Assembly (NCBI GenBank): GCA_964550345.1
Contig: CAZJYZ010000002.1
Span: 75,440 to 139,439 of the forward strand
DNA: 64,000 nt
Source of the DNA: JAAEUB01 sp964550345
GTDB taxonomy: Bacteria; Pseudomonadota; Alphaproteobacteria; Rhodobacterales; Rhodobacteraceae
Direction: 5' to 3'
Part shown: piece after piece, positions 1-8,613 of the stretch
How positions within the stretch are numbered: position 1 is the first letter of the stretch
How the letters are laid out: each line of letters begins with the position of its first letter
Notes under the pieces: model-generated
Databases searched by the model: none
What the model was told of the DNA's origin: nothing
The model's input: the letters and a program-made list of their open reading frames with translations, nothing else
Made by a program: the position numbers and the translations under genes

Positions 1-1
1 T

Positions 2-331
2 GAAGTGCTTTTCTACAGCAAGATAAGATTTGATGGTGAGGCGCCTTTGTCTGAACCACGCGCTTGGCCCCTGCAGGATACAGACTTTTCCGGCTTACCA
101 CCCAGTGTGATATTTTCGGCTCAATGTGATCCGCTTAGTGATGACAGCCACGCCTATCGTGATGCCATTCTAGATGCAGGTGGGCAGGTTGCATTGATAG
201 AAGAGAAAGGTTTGGTACATGGATATCTGCGGGCGCGCAGTATGGTAACACGTGCCCGCGTTAGCTTTACCCGTATTGTGAATGCGATAAGTGAACTCGG
301 AAACGACCAGCCCTTTCCACCGAACCTGTGA
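2..331 (+). CDS. alpha/beta hydrolase (esterase/lipase, HSL-like), C-terminal part
   Basis: The reading frame is open from the left edge, so this is the last ~109 residues of a gene that begins outside the window. The visible part matches the C-terminal third of alpha/beta hydrolase fold-3 (hormone-sensitive-lipase-like) esterases. A segment reading IFSAQCDPLSDD carries the acid residue of the triad, and LVHGYL carries the catalytic histidine. The nucleophile Ser and the HGGG oxyanion loop would lie upstream and cannot be checked. Substrate is unknown. The gene ends about 40 bases before the DUF4170 gene in the same direction, and nothing links it to the lipid A genes that follow. Confidence 0.75.
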   Translation, partial: EVLFYSKIRFDGEAPLSEPRAWPLQDTDFSGLPPSVIFSAQCDPLSDDSHAYRDAILDAGGQVALIEEKGLVHGYLRARSMVTRARVSFTRIVNAISELGNDQPFPPNL

Positions 332-372
332 TACTTTAAAACGCGCGGAGTATACTACTTGCGGAGAATAAC

Positions 373-615
373 ATGACCCAACGCCTGCATCTCGTTTTCG
401 GCGGTGAACTTACTGATCCTTCGAACAACGTGTTTCGGAATGTCGATGACATTCACATGGTTGGTATTTTTCCGAATTATGAAAGTGCCTATAACGCCTG
501 GAAAGCCGAGGCACAGCGTACCGTGGACAATGCTCATATGCGCTATTTTATTGCCCATCTGCATAGGCTGCGGGATGAGGCGGCCGAGGCGTCTTCGACA
601 GAAGAACTTGGCTGA
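373..615 (+). CDS. DUF4170 family small protein
   Basis: An 80-residue soluble protein with no signal peptide or membrane segment. It looks like the DUF4170 family, which in alphaproteobacteria commonly sits directly before the Kdo transferase gene, as here (15-base gap to waaA). The sequence has a mixed N-terminal beta-type stretch ending in a conserved-looking GIFPNYESAYNAWK segment and a helical C-terminus. Function is unknown; the position suggests co-transcription with waaA and lpxK. The ATG is preceded by a purine-rich GCGGAGAATAAC, acceptable as a ribosome binding site. Confidence 0.75.
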   Translation: MTQRLHLVFGGELTDPSNNVFRNVDDIHMVGIFPNYESAYNAWKAEAQRTVDNAHMRYFIAHLHRLRDEAAEASSTEELG

Positions 616-630
616 TAGGATTATACGGAT

Positions 631-1920
631 ATGGCGCTTGGCCCAGCCAGAAAGCCAAATAGAAAGGACCGGCGCGGCGAAGTTCGGGCACGTCAGCGTC
701 TGGAACGCGGATTGATCAACGGCCTGGAACATCATCTGAGATGCCGGGAAAGGCTGGGCGAAACCAAAACTGAGCGTCCGGAAGGGCCGCTGGTTTGGAT
801 CCATTGCAACAGTGAGGAAGCCGCACTGGGGAATTTGCCGCTGGTCGGCCGCATGCGGCTGGAGCGCGATGACCTTAACTTCCTGATAACCACGGCTGAA
901 TTCGACCCTTCTGACCCTCTCAAAAACCAGCTTCCTGAACGCTGTGTCCATCAATATCTGCCATATGGAGAAGGCTTGGGAATAGAGAATTTCCTTGCCT
1001 ATTGGCAACCGGATATCTGCCTTTGGTTAGAACCTAACCTACGTGCCACAGCTATCAATTCAGCTGCCGAACATGACATTCCTTTGTTTATGGCCGACGC
1101 TGCCCTGCCGGACGAAAAACAAAGCAAACTAAGATGGTTTCCCGGGACAATACGCAAAACTCTGGGACAGTTTGAGCAAATACTGGCAATTGACGGCCGT
1201 TCAGCCCGCAATTTTAAGCGGCTGGGGGTGGGTGACAGCCGGGTTGAAGTCTTGGGGAAAATGCAGGAAGGATCCCCGCCGCTTGATTGTGTGCAAAGTG
1301 ACCGCGACGAAATGGCAGCACTTCTTGCAGCAAGGCCGGTTTGGCTGGCAGCGGAAATCAGTCGGGAAGAAGAAAAAACGATACTTGGGGCACAAAGACA
1401 TGTTCTGCGTCGTTCTCACCGCCTGCTTTTGATCCTTATACCTGATGACAAGGCTCGTGGTCCCGACCTGGCAACTGATCTGGAGCAGGCGGGATGGTCG
1501 GTGGCCTTACGATCTGCCGGGCAGGAGCCGGAACCGGACACACAGATATATGTCGCTGATCTGGCGCATGAAATGGGTCTCTGGTTGCGCTTGTCACCGC
1601 TGGTTTTTATGGGAAATACCTTACATGGAAATCCGGCTCTGGTGCGAGATCCTTTTCAGCCAACGGCGCTTGGTTCGTCAGTGCTTCACGGACCGCAGCA
1701 CGGGGTATTTTCACGTCACTACAAGCGTCTTCAGGCCGTGGGAGCAGCACGGCAGGTGGAGGGCGAAAAAGCCCTGTGTCGCGAGTTGGAAACATTACAG
1801 GCACCTGACAAGGTGGCGGAAATGGCCCGGGCTGCGTGGGAGGTTTCGACAAGCGGAGCCGAGGTAAGTGATCGGATCAGCAGTTTGATTTTCGCATCCC
1901 TTGATGCGCGGGGTATTTAA
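631..1920 (+). CDS. waaA: 3-deoxy-D-manno-octulosonic acid (Kdo) transferase
   Basis: A 429-residue protein fitting the WaaA/KdtA glycosyltransferase, which adds Kdo from CMP-Kdo to the lipid A precursor at the inner face of the cytoplasmic membrane. The N-terminal domain carries the family pattern WIHCNSEEAALGNLPLV near residue 55 and a stretch around DICLWLEPNL. The C-terminal part has the GT-B donor-domain region with FMGNTLHGNPALVRDP. Length matches the usual ~425. The early residues are basic rather than a clear membrane anchor. It is followed with a one-base gap by lpxK, so the two steps of inner-core assembly and lipid A phosphorylation are in one transcript. Confidence 0.85.
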   Translation: MALGPARKPNRKDRRGEVRARQRLERGLINGLEHHLRCRERLGETKTERPEGPLVWIHCNSEEAALGNLPLVGRMRLERDDLNFLITTAEFDPSDPLKNQLPERCVHQYLPYGEGLGIENFLAYWQPDICLWLEPNLRATAINSAAEHDIPLFMADAALPDEKQSKLRWFPGTIRKTLGQFEQILAIDGRSARNFKRLGVGDSRVEVLGKMQEGSPPLDCVQSDRDEMAALLAARPVWLAAEISREEEKTILGAQRHVLRRSHRLLLILIPDDKARGPDLATDLEQAGWSVALRSAGQEPEPDTQIYVADLAHEMGLWLRLSPLVFMGNTLHGNPALVRDPFQPTALGSSVLHGPQHGVFSRHYKRLQAVGAARQVEGEKALCRELETLQAPDKVAEMARAAWEVSTSGAEVSDRISSLIFASLDARGI

Positions 1921-1921
1921 A

Positions 1922-2917
1922 ATGCGCGCGCCGTCCTTTTGGTTCAATTCTCCCAGTCGCCCAGGCTGGCAGGCGCGTTTGCTGGCACCTTTGGGGTGGC
2001 TGTATGCGTACCTGACGGCCCGGCGCCTGAAACGCGAAGCATCGATCAAAGCGGACATTCCGGTGATTTGCGTTGGTAATATCAACGCGGGTGGTACCGG
2101 CAAGACCCCAACAGTTATCGTGCTGGTCAATCACATGATCGCGCGGGGTCTTCGCCCGCATGTGGTAACCCGCGGGTATGGCGGCAGTCTTGTGGGCCCG
2201 GTTCAGGTGGATGAACGTGGGCATACTGCGTCGCAAACAGGGGATGAACCCTTACTGATTGCCGCCTTTGCGCCTGTCTGGGTGGCAAAAGACCGGGCCG
2301 AAGGGGTGCGGGCTGCACAAGAGGCCGGGGCGCAGGTGATTATTCTGGATGACGGGTTCCAGAACCCACAAGTCGCCTATGATCTGTCAATTGTGGTGGT
2401 GGACGCAGACAAGGGGTTTGGCAACGGGCGTTGTATTCCTGCTGGACCATTGAGAGAGCGGGTAGAGGTTGGACTCAGGCGTGCTGATCTTCTGATCTCT
2501 ATTGGTGCGAAGACTGCACAGAATAAGTTCCGCACGCATTGGTCAGACAAGGTGACGTGTGCACATATAGGGGGCATCCTGACCCCGTTGCAAACCGGCA
2601 GTGACTGGCAGGGGCAGGAGGTGGTGGCTTTCGCCGGTATCGGGCATCCTGAGAAATTCTTTGCTACACTGCGGGAGTTGGGGGCAAAGCTGCAACGGGC
2701 CGAAGCGTTGCGCGATCACCAACCGCTGAGCCAGGCCCTGATGACCCGGCTCGAGGCCGAAGCAATGTTGACGGGCGCGCAGCTTGTGACGACCGAGAAA
2801 GACGCGGTGCGACTGCCCTCGGATTTTCGTTCAAAAGTCGTGACATTGCCGGTTCGGTTGGAGTTGGAAAACTGGTATGAGATTGATCGGCAGATGAAGC
2901 GGCTGGGGTTGGGTTGA
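1922..2917 (+). CDS. lpxK: tetraacyldisaccharide 4'-kinase
   Basis: LpxK phosphorylates the 4' position of the lipid A disaccharide at the inner membrane. The P-loop is visible as NAGGTGKTP (GGTGKT at residues 57-62), followed by the RGYGG and DDGFQ motifs typical of the family. The product is 331 residues, the usual length. I chose the ATG at 1922, immediately after the waaA stop; TTG/ATG codons at 1901-1906 in frame would lengthen it by up to 7 residues but lie inside waaA. The N-terminal PSFWF segment is the family's usual beginning, which supports the start. It ends 30 bases from the convergent smpB. Confidence 0.93.
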   Translation: MRAPSFWFNSPSRPGWQARLLAPLGWLYAYLTARRLKREASIKADIPVICVGNINAGGTGKTPTVIVLVNHMIARGLRPHVVTRGYGGSLVGPVQVDERGHTASQTGDEPLLIAAFAPVWVAKDRAEGVRAAQEAGAQVIILDDGFQNPQVAYDLSIVVVDADKGFGNGRCIPAGPLRERVEVGLRRADLLISIGAKTAQNKFRTHWSDKVTCAHIGGILTPLQTGSDWQGQEVVAFAGIGHPEKFFATLRELGAKLQRAEALRDHQPLSQALMTRLEAEAMLTGAQLVTTEKDAVRLPSDFRSKVVTLPVRLELENWYEIDRQMKRLGLG

Positions 2918-2946
2918 AATTATACAGGAGGAGCGAGTCGCAGTAA

Positions 2947-3423
2947 TTAGCCGCGTTCGCGCATCAACCGCGCCTTTTGTCTGCCCCAGTCCCGTTTGGC
3001 GTCATCGGCGCGTTTGTCGTGCAGCTTTTTACCCTTGGCAATGCCAATTTTCAGCTTGGCCAGACCCTTGTGGTTAAAATAGAGCACCAGTGGAACCAGC
3101 GTCATGCCTTTTCGGCTTGTCGCATTCCAGAGCTTTGACAGCTCTTTCTTTGAGGCCAGCAATTTACGCCTGCGCCGCTCTTCATGCCCCCAGGTTTTGG
3201 CTTGTGCGTAGGGCGCGATATAGCTGTTTACCAGCCATAATTCACCATCCTCAACGGCCGCGTAACTTTCGGCTATATTGGCCCCGCCAAGTCGAAGGGA
3301 TTTTACCTCGGACCCCGTAAGTATGACGCCGCATTCCAGATCATCCTCGATCGCATAATCGCGCCGGGCCCTCCGGTTTTCGGCAATAACCTTGTAGTTT
3401 GGGTTCTGTTTACTCTTGTTCAT
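2947..3423 (-). CDS. smpB: SsrA-binding protein SmpB
   Basis: SmpB (158 aa) binds tmRNA and delivers it to stalled ribosomes for trans-translation. Diagnostic features are the N-terminal NRRARRDY, the central EVKSLRLGGANIAESYA motif, and the basic C-terminal tail KKLHDKRADDAKRDWGRQKARLMRERG that enters the mRNA channel. Length is standard. The gene stands convergent with lpxK and upstream of nothing obvious; tmRNA itself was not seen in the window. A second rescue factor, arfB, is present at 59.4 kb, so this organism has at least two ways to clear stalled ribosomes. Confidence 0.97.
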   Translation of the reverse strand: MNKSKQNPNYKVIAENRRARRDYAIEDDLECGVILTGSEVKSLRLGGANIAESYAAVEDGELWLVNSYIAPYAQAKTWGHEERRRRKLLASKKELSKLWNATSRKGMTLVPLVLYFNHKGLAKLKIGIAKGKKLHDKRADDAKRDWGRQKARLMRERG

Positions 3424-3513
3424 CGGTTTGATTTAGGGCCGGGGTGTGAGTGAGTCCAGCCCGGGTGCCAATTTTGAAGAATATTGCAGGAGCTATTCGG
3501 ATCAGAAACAGAA

Positions 3514-3999
3514 TTACCCGGTGGAATTTGGCATATCAATCGTCTTGATCCACGGCTTGATATCCACAAGCGGAGTGCCGTCAAAACAATCAATCGCGTC
3601 AATTCCAACAACACCTTTATCCGGATCCAGAGAAGTGACCTGTACCGTGGACATGGCAATCGAGTTTGGCCGCACGGGTGAACGCAGCGCAAAAGTACCG
3701 CGTGATCCGTCCGTATGGCGGGGGTTTTGCACAATAAGGTCGCGCCGGGCTTCGTTCATCCAGTAAAGCAGGATGATATGCTGACCGACGCTCAGCCCGG
3801 CCAGACCGGGCGCATAGGCTGGCTCAAGCTCAATGCGTGCAGCTTCGCCAGTTTCACGCGCCCCGGAGATATTGCGCGGGGCGGTGCCTTTTTTCCACGG
3901 TGAACGGATACGACCGATGAAAGCCACGCGCGGCCCTTCAGCCACCTCGGCCGGGTCAAAGGGAAGCTGAATTTCGCCGTCTCTTATGTCAAAACTCAT
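3514..3999 (-). CDS. trmO: tRNA (N6-threonylcarbamoyl-A37)-methyltransferase TrmO/TsaA family
   Basis: A 161-residue protein of the TsaA/YaeB/VirR family, whose characterised member TrmO N6-methylates t6A37 in tRNA-Thr using S-adenosylmethionine. Visible signatures are FIGRIRSPW near residue 28, the long beta-barrel region with GQHIILLYWMNEARRD, RHTDGSRGTFALRSPVRPN, and the DAIDCFDGTPLVDIKPW segment close to the end. Length equals that of the single-domain form (E. coli has an extra C-terminal domain). It sits between dapA and smpB on the same strand, about 20 bases after dapA's stop in the opposite reading order. Substrate choice cannot be read from sequence. Confidence 0.88.
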   Translation of the reverse strand: MSFDIRDGEIQLPFDPAEVAEGPRVAFIGRIRSPWKKGTAPRNISGARETGEAARIELEPAYAPGLAGLSVGQHIILLYWMNEARRDLIVQNPRHTDGSRGTFALRSPVRPNSIAMSTVQVTSLDPDKGVVGIDAIDCFDGTPLVDIKPWIKTIDMPNSTG

Positions 4000-4020
4000 G
4001 TTGCTTCCCCGGCGATATGA

Positions 4021-4893
4021 CTAGTTCATCAGACCTGCATGCAGCATGGCCGCATCAATTGCATCCTTGGTTTCATCCAGCAGGCCGGTCAAAGGTGCGC
4101 GTACCTCGCCCGAGCAATGTCCAAGCTGCGAAAGCGCATATTTGGCCCCGACCAGACCCGGCTCGATAAAGATCGCTTCGTGCAGGGGCATCAGCTTGTC
4201 CTGGTATTCCAGCGCTTTGGCATAATCCCCAGCAAGGGTTGCCGCCTGAAACTCAGAACATAGTTTTGGGGCGACATTGGCGGTGACTGAGATACAGCCA
4301 ACCCCACCATGGGCATTGAAGCCCAGCGCACTGGCGTCTTCACCGGAAAGCTGGATGAAGTCAGCACCACAGGTAGCCCTCTGTTGCGAGACGCGCGTGA
4401 CGTCCCCGGTTGCGTCTTTCACACCAACGATGTTGTCCAGCTTGGCCAGTTCGCCCATGGTTGCGGGTGTCATATCGACAATCGAACGTCCGGGAATGTT
4501 ATAGATGATGATTGGCAAGCCGAGTTCGTCCAGAGCGGAAAAATGCGCCAGCATGCCACGCTGGGTGGGCTTGTTGTAATAAGGTGTCACCACCAAAGCT
4601 GCCTTGGCACCAACTGCACGGGCATGGGCGACAAAGCGCATGGCTTCGACCGTGTTGTTTGATCCCGCACCGGCAATGACCGGCACCCGCCCGGCAGCCT
4701 CTTTCACCACCACCTCAACAACCGCTTCGTGCTCCTGATGGGTCAAGGTCGGGCTTTCGCCCGTCGTGCCTACAGGTACCAATCCGGTCGATCCCTGGTC
4801 TATCTGCCAGTTCACGAGGTGTTTGAGCGCGTCAAAGTCCACCGAGCCGTCTTTGAACGGCGTGACCAGTGCAGGCATTGATCCACTAAACAT
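4021..4893 (-). CDS. dapA: 4-hydroxy-tetrahydrodipicolinate synthase
   Basis: DapA condenses pyruvate with aspartate semialdehyde in the diaminopimelate/lysine pathway. The 290-residue product has GTTGES at 42-47, YYNKPT at 105-110, the catalytic Tyr of YNIPGRS at 131 and the Schiff-base Lys of VGVKDATGD at 159. The frame stays open upstream to 5340, but the true start is the ATG at 4891-4893: it is preceded by AAAAAAGGAGCGCAAC, a strong ribosome binding site, and the family begins MFxGSxxALVTPF. It is divergent from slt with 130 bases between. Diaminopimelate feeds peptidoglycan, the substrate of the neighbouring lytic transglycosylase. Confidence 0.97.
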   Translation of the reverse strand: MFSGSMPALVTPFKDGSVDFDALKHLVNWQIDQGSTGLVPVGTTGESPTLTHQEHEAVVEVVVKEAAGRVPVIAGAGSNNTVEAMRFVAHARAVGAKAALVVTPYYNKPTQRGMLAHFSALDELGLPIIIYNIPGRSIVDMTPATMGELAKLDNIVGVKDATGDVTRVSQQRATCGADFIQLSGEDASALGFNAHGGVGCISVTANVAPKLCSEFQAATLAGDYAKALEYQDKLMPLHEAIFIEPGLVGAKYALSQLGHCSGEVRAPLTGLLDETKDAIDAAMLHAGLMN

Positions 4894-5023
4894 GTTGCGC
4901 TCCTTTTTTGAGTTGTGGGTGGGATGAGTCGCACCCTTGCAGTCGCGGCGGAAACTAGCTGCCAATCCACGAAATGCCAAGAATGTGTTTTGCCTCACCC
5001 CATGTCCGGGGTAGTTTAGGGCC

Positions 5024-6988
5024 ATGTTTAGATATTTCATTTGTATATTCAGCGTCTTTTCATTCGTTATCCTGCCCGCTGCAATCACCCCATCAGTTCT
5101 AAGGGCGCAATCAGCATCGGAAATTTCAGCCATTTCCTCAGGGCTCGAGCTGATGCGGGCAGACGATTGGGAGGGCGCGCTTGAGGCGGCAGGCCCTTCT
5201 GAATCAGTTGCGCGCGACATTATCGAATGGCACCGGCTCAGGGCATCTAAGGGGACTTTTCCCGAGGTGATGGCATTTCTCGAGCGTAACGGGCATTGGC
5301 CCGGGCTGAAACTTCTGCGCAAGCGTTCGGAATTATCCATTCAACCGGAAACAAACCCGGATCATGTGCGCACCTATTTTGCCATTCAACCACCCCAAAC
5401 CGGGCACGGGGCGTTTCATCTGGCACAGGCCCACCTAGTGCAGGGAGCTAAGGATCAGGCGGATGCTCAGGCAATTCTGGCCTGGTTTTCCCTGCCAATG
5501 AGCGCCAGCGAAGAGGCTTTGATGCTAGAAAGTTTCGGGGAGGTGCTGAAGCCATATCATTGGGCGCGGTTAGATATGCTGCTGTGGCGCGGTCAGACCA
5601 ATGGCGCCAAGCGCATGATGGCGCGGGTGGATGCGGACCACCAGAAATTGGCGCTGGCGCGTATCGGGCTGCGCGACAAGGTTAATGGCGTGAATGCCCT
5701 TATCAATGCTGTTCCTCAGGCATTGCAGGATGACCCCGGGCTTGCCTATGAACGTTTTCTGTGGCGCGCCAGCAAAGGGCGTAATCAGGATGCTGCCGAT
5801 CTGGCGCTGGCGCGCAGCATCTCGGCCGACAGTCTGGGCGAACCTGCACGCTGGGGTTCCTGGCGGCGGGTTCTGGTACGCTGGTCGATGCGAAACGGTA
5901 AGTCCCGTCAGGCCTACCGCCTAGCTGCCAATCACCACATTGCAGATGGCCGTGACCGCAATGATCTGGAATGGCTTGCCGGATATATCGCCCTGCGCAA
6001 GCTCGACGATCCCGCCACCGCGCTTAAGCATTTTCAGGCCTTTCGCGAAGGGGTGGATACGCCAATCAGTCTTGGTCGTGCCGGATATTGGCTGGGGCGG
6101 ACATACGAAGCCCTTGGCCGCGATGAGGATGCTCAGGCCGCCTATACTTTCGGCGCTGAGCATCAGACCTCATTTTATGGTCAGCTTGCGGCTGAAAAGG
6201 CCGGTGTCGCCATGACAACCAAACTGACCGGTGCCGAGCAGTTTTCAGGTTGGGAGAGTACAGCCTTCTGGAACGACACAAACATGCAGGCTGGTCGTTT
6301 GTTACAGGCGGCGGGTGAACGCTATCTGGCCCTGCGCTTTACCCAACACCTGTCTGAAAGCCTGAGCCGGACAGAGGTGGGGCAAATGACAGCATGGGCT
6401 GAAAGTGTAGATGCGCCATATCTTCAGGTAAAACTGGCCAAATATGTTCTGAAACGCGGCTTGCTGTTTGAGCGGCCCTATTTTGCCCTGACGGCACTGG
6501 GTGCCCCGCGCGAAACGGTGCCACCTGAATTTGCCCTGTCGATCGCAAGGCGTGAAAGTGAGTTTAACCCGATTGTACAATCCGGTGTTGGTGCCAGTGG
6601 CATGATGCAGCTGATGCCGAACACGGCACGCGACATGGCCCGTGAATTGGAGGTGGAATATTCCGCCTCCAGACTACTTTCGGACCCTGAATATAACATT
6701 CGGTTGGGTAAAGAATATCTAGCCTATCTCTTTGGGGAGTTTGGGGAAAACCCGGTTCTGATATCGGTGGCATATAATGCCGGGCCGGGGCGGGCGCGCA
6801 GCTGGACCAGCCGTCTGGGTCACCCAGGTTCGCGCAATGTCGATGTCATCGACTGGATCGAACATATCCCCTTTGATGAAACCCGTAACTACGTGATGCG
6901 GGTCACGGAAGGGTTGGCGATCTACCGGGCGCGATTGTCAGGGCAGACGTCGCAATTTCGTCTGATGGAAGAGCTGAAACAACGCTAG
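5024..6988 (+). CDS. slt: soluble lytic murein transglycosylase
   Basis: A 654-residue periplasmic enzyme that cleaves the MurNAc-GlcNAc bond with 1,6-anhydro product formation. An N-terminal signal peptide is clear (hydrophobic residues 2-25 ending near LRAQS). Residues ~40-480 are helical repeats typical of the Slt superhelical ring, and the last ~170 residues form the SLT domain: ARRESEFNP with catalytic Glu at 511, GASGMMQLMPNTA, and NIRLGKEYLAYL plus AYNAGPGRARSW. Length is that of full Slt70-type enzymes. Divergent from dapA; no downstream partner in the same direction. Confidence 0.93.
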   Translation: MFRYFICIFSVFSFVILPAAITPSVLRAQSASEISAISSGLELMRADDWEGALEAAGPSESVARDIIEWHRLRASKGTFPEVMAFLERNGHWPGLKLLRKRSELSIQPETNPDHVRTYFAIQPPQTGHGAFHLAQAHLVQGAKDQADAQAILAWFSLPMSASEEALMLESFGEVLKPYHWARLDMLLWRGQTNGAKRMMARVDADHQKLALARIGLRDKVNGVNALINAVPQALQDDPGLAYERFLWRASKGRNQDAADLALARSISADSLGEPARWGSWRRVLVRWSMRNGKSRQAYRLAANHHIADGRDRNDLEWLAGYIALRKLDDPATALKHFQAFREGVDTPISLGRAGYWLGRTYEALGRDEDAQAAYTFGAEHQTSFYGQLAAEKAGVAMTTKLTGAEQFSGWESTAFWNDTNMQAGRLLQAAGERYLALRFTQHLSESLSRTEVGQMTAWAESVDAPYLQVKLAKYVLKRGLLFERPYFALTALGAPRETVPPEFALSIARRESEFNPIVQSGVGASGMMQLMPNTARDMARELEVEYSASRLLSDPEYNIRLGKEYLAYLFGEFGENPVLISVAYNAGPGRARSWTSRLGHPGSRNVDVIDWIEHIPFDETRNYVMRVTEGLAIYRARLSGQTSQFRLMEELKQR

Positions 6989-6998
6989 ACCGAACATG

Positions 6999-7886
6999 CT
7001 AAACATTGCCTATCGGAGCAGCCTTCACCTTGCTTGCACGCCATAAGGTGAACAATCCCGCCAAGACAATGACGCCAGCACCGATTACAACATTCAGCCT
7101 GAGGGCCTCGCCGAAAATGCTGACACCAAGGACTGAGACAAAAACCAGTTGCAGATAGGCGAATGGCTGGACCACGCTGGCCTCGGCAAGCTCATAGCAT
7201 TTGATCAGTAACCAATGGCCAAGGGCACCGCTGACGCAAAGCGCCAGCATCCAGAAGGAATCAGGGCCTGTCATGGGTTCCCAAAACCAGATGCCGACGA
7301 CAGACATGAAGACCGCACCGCTTGTTCCCGTCCAGAAAAAGCTGGTTGCCGTGCTGTCTTTGCGCGCCGCATAGCGTGTCAACAACCCATACAGGGCAAA
7401 AAGGAACGCAGCCCCCAATGCGATCAAAGCGGTTGGTGAAAACACCCTGAAGCCCGGTTGTAGGATGATAAGAATACCTATGAACCCAACTGCGATGGCC
7501 CCCCAGCGCCTCCAGCCGACCTTTTCCCCCAGAATGGGGCCCGATAAGGCTGCAATCATCAACGGGTAGGAGGCAAAAACCGCGTGCGTTTCGATTAACC
7601 CAAGGATTACGAATGCTGCAACCGTTACGCAGATTTCGATTGCCAGCAAGAACCCGCGGGCCAGTTGCAAAATGGGCTGAGTTGTGCGGGCAACCGTACG
7701 AATGCCCCCCGGTTTGCGTGCGGCAATGACAAGAACAAAACCCGCGAAAAACCAGTAACGGATCATCACCACCATATAGATATTGTAAGCCCCGGCCAGA
7801 TGACGCGAAACTCCGTCCTGAATAGCAAAAACCATAGTTGTTGCGACCATAAGCCAGATGCCCGCGCGCGTGTTTCCTGCATTCAT
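6999..7886 (-). CDS. EamA/DMT-family transporter
   Basis: A 295-residue integral membrane protein with about ten hydrophobic helices in two homologous halves, the layout of drug/metabolite transporter (EamA) exporters. The first half ends with GPILGEKVGWRRWGAIAVGFIGILIILQPG, the family's classic loop-and-helix motif; the second half repeats it as SIFGEALRLNVVIGAGVIVLAGLF. Substrate unknown. Its ATG overlaps the mnmD stop (ATGA), so it is translated with mnmD from one message, although a functional tie is not evident. Confidence 0.88.
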   Translation of the reverse strand: MNAGNTRAGIWLMVATTMVFAIQDGVSRHLAGAYNIYMVVMIRYWFFAGFVLVIAARKPGGIRTVARTTQPILQLARGFLLAIEICVTVAAFVILGLIETHAVFASYPLMIAALSGPILGEKVGWRRWGAIAVGFIGILIILQPGFRVFSPTALIALGAAFLFALYGLLTRYAARKDSTATSFFWTGTSGAVFMSVVGIWFWEPMTGPDSFWMLALCVSGALGHWLLIKCYELAEASVVQPFAYLQLVFVSVLGVSIFGEALRLNVVIGAGVIVLAGLFTLWRASKVKAAPIGNV

Positions 7887-8560
7887 GGCTGCACCCCACC
7901 GAGTGTTCCGACCGACATATGCCGTTTGCGCCCAAATCCGGGGCGACGTGTAACCGTGAACCCGGCATCTTCAAGCGCCCGGCGTACATGACCTGCGGCG
8001 GTATAGGTGGCAAAGGTTCCACCCTCGGCCGTGTGGTCGCCAACTGCCGCCATCAGGTCAGGTTCCCACATTTCCGGGTTTTTTGCCGGCGAAAACCCGT
8101 CAAGAAACCACGCATCTGCTTGCCCTTCCCAATTGGCAAGTTCGGTTCGGGCATCACCGGTGATGACTTCAACATCCAGCCCCGCCACCTGAAAGCGCCG
8201 TTTTCCTTGCGCCCATGCCACCTGAAATGGCCGGGCCAGATCGGCAAGCTCAGGGAAGGCGGCCAACGCTGCGGCGATGTCGTCAGCCTGCATGGGAAAA
8301 GCCTCGAACGATGTGAACCTGACCAGCCCGTGCCCTTCCCACGCAGCCGCGAGTGCCAGCATGTTCAGACCGGTGCCAAAGCCAAGTTCTGCGACCTGAA
8401 ATCCTTCGTGCAGTCGTGCAGGCAGATCATTGCCCGCCAAAAAGGTGTGCCGGGTCTCGGCCAGACCGTTTTCAAGGGAAAAATACGGATCATCAAAGCG
8501 TTGCGACACGGGGATGACCCCATCGCGCCACGTAATAGATGCCATCTGGTCGTTGGTCAT
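7883..8560 (-). CDS. mnmD: tRNA 5-methylaminomethyl-2-thiouridine methyltransferase MnmD
   Basis: A 225-residue methyltransferase corresponding to the N-terminal half of the bifunctional MnmC of enterobacteria. It methylates nm5s2U34 in the wobble position of tRNAs for Lys, Glu and Gln. Visible: FDDPYFS at the start, the SAM-binding FQVAELGFGTGLNMLAL, FEAFP, and the family motif DAWFLDGFSPAKNPEMWEPDL, then GGTFATYTAAGHVRRALEDAGF. The oxidoreductase half is a separate, divergently transcribed gene starting about 50 bases away. It overlaps the EamA gene by four bases downstream. Confidence 0.92.
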   Translation of the reverse strand: MTNDQMASITWRDGVIPVSQRFDDPYFSLENGLAETRHTFLAGNDLPARLHEGFQVAELGFGTGLNMLALAAAWEGHGLVRFTSFEAFPMQADDIAAALAAFPELADLARPFQVAWAQGKRRFQVAGLDVEVITGDARTELANWEGQADAWFLDGFSPAKNPEMWEPDLMAAVGDHTAEGGTFATYTAAGHVRRALEDAGFTVTRRPGFGRKRHMSVGTLGGVQP

Positions 8561-8613
8561 TCATTAGCCTAAGAAAGGTGTGCTCGTGTGGACAATGGGG
8601 AAAGGGCACCACT

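Noticed and set aside
355..1008. 217-aa minus-strand ORF
   Set aside because: Antisense to DUF4170 and waaA with no family pattern; a shadow.
4894..5340. Upstream open extension of the dapA frame (439-aa ORF)
   Set aside because: The extension overlaps the divergent slt start; the ATG at 4893 has an ideal RBS and the family's N-terminus.
7919..8572. 217-aa plus-strand ORF
   Set aside because: Antisense of mnmD; Cys/Arg-rich composition typical of a shadow frame.
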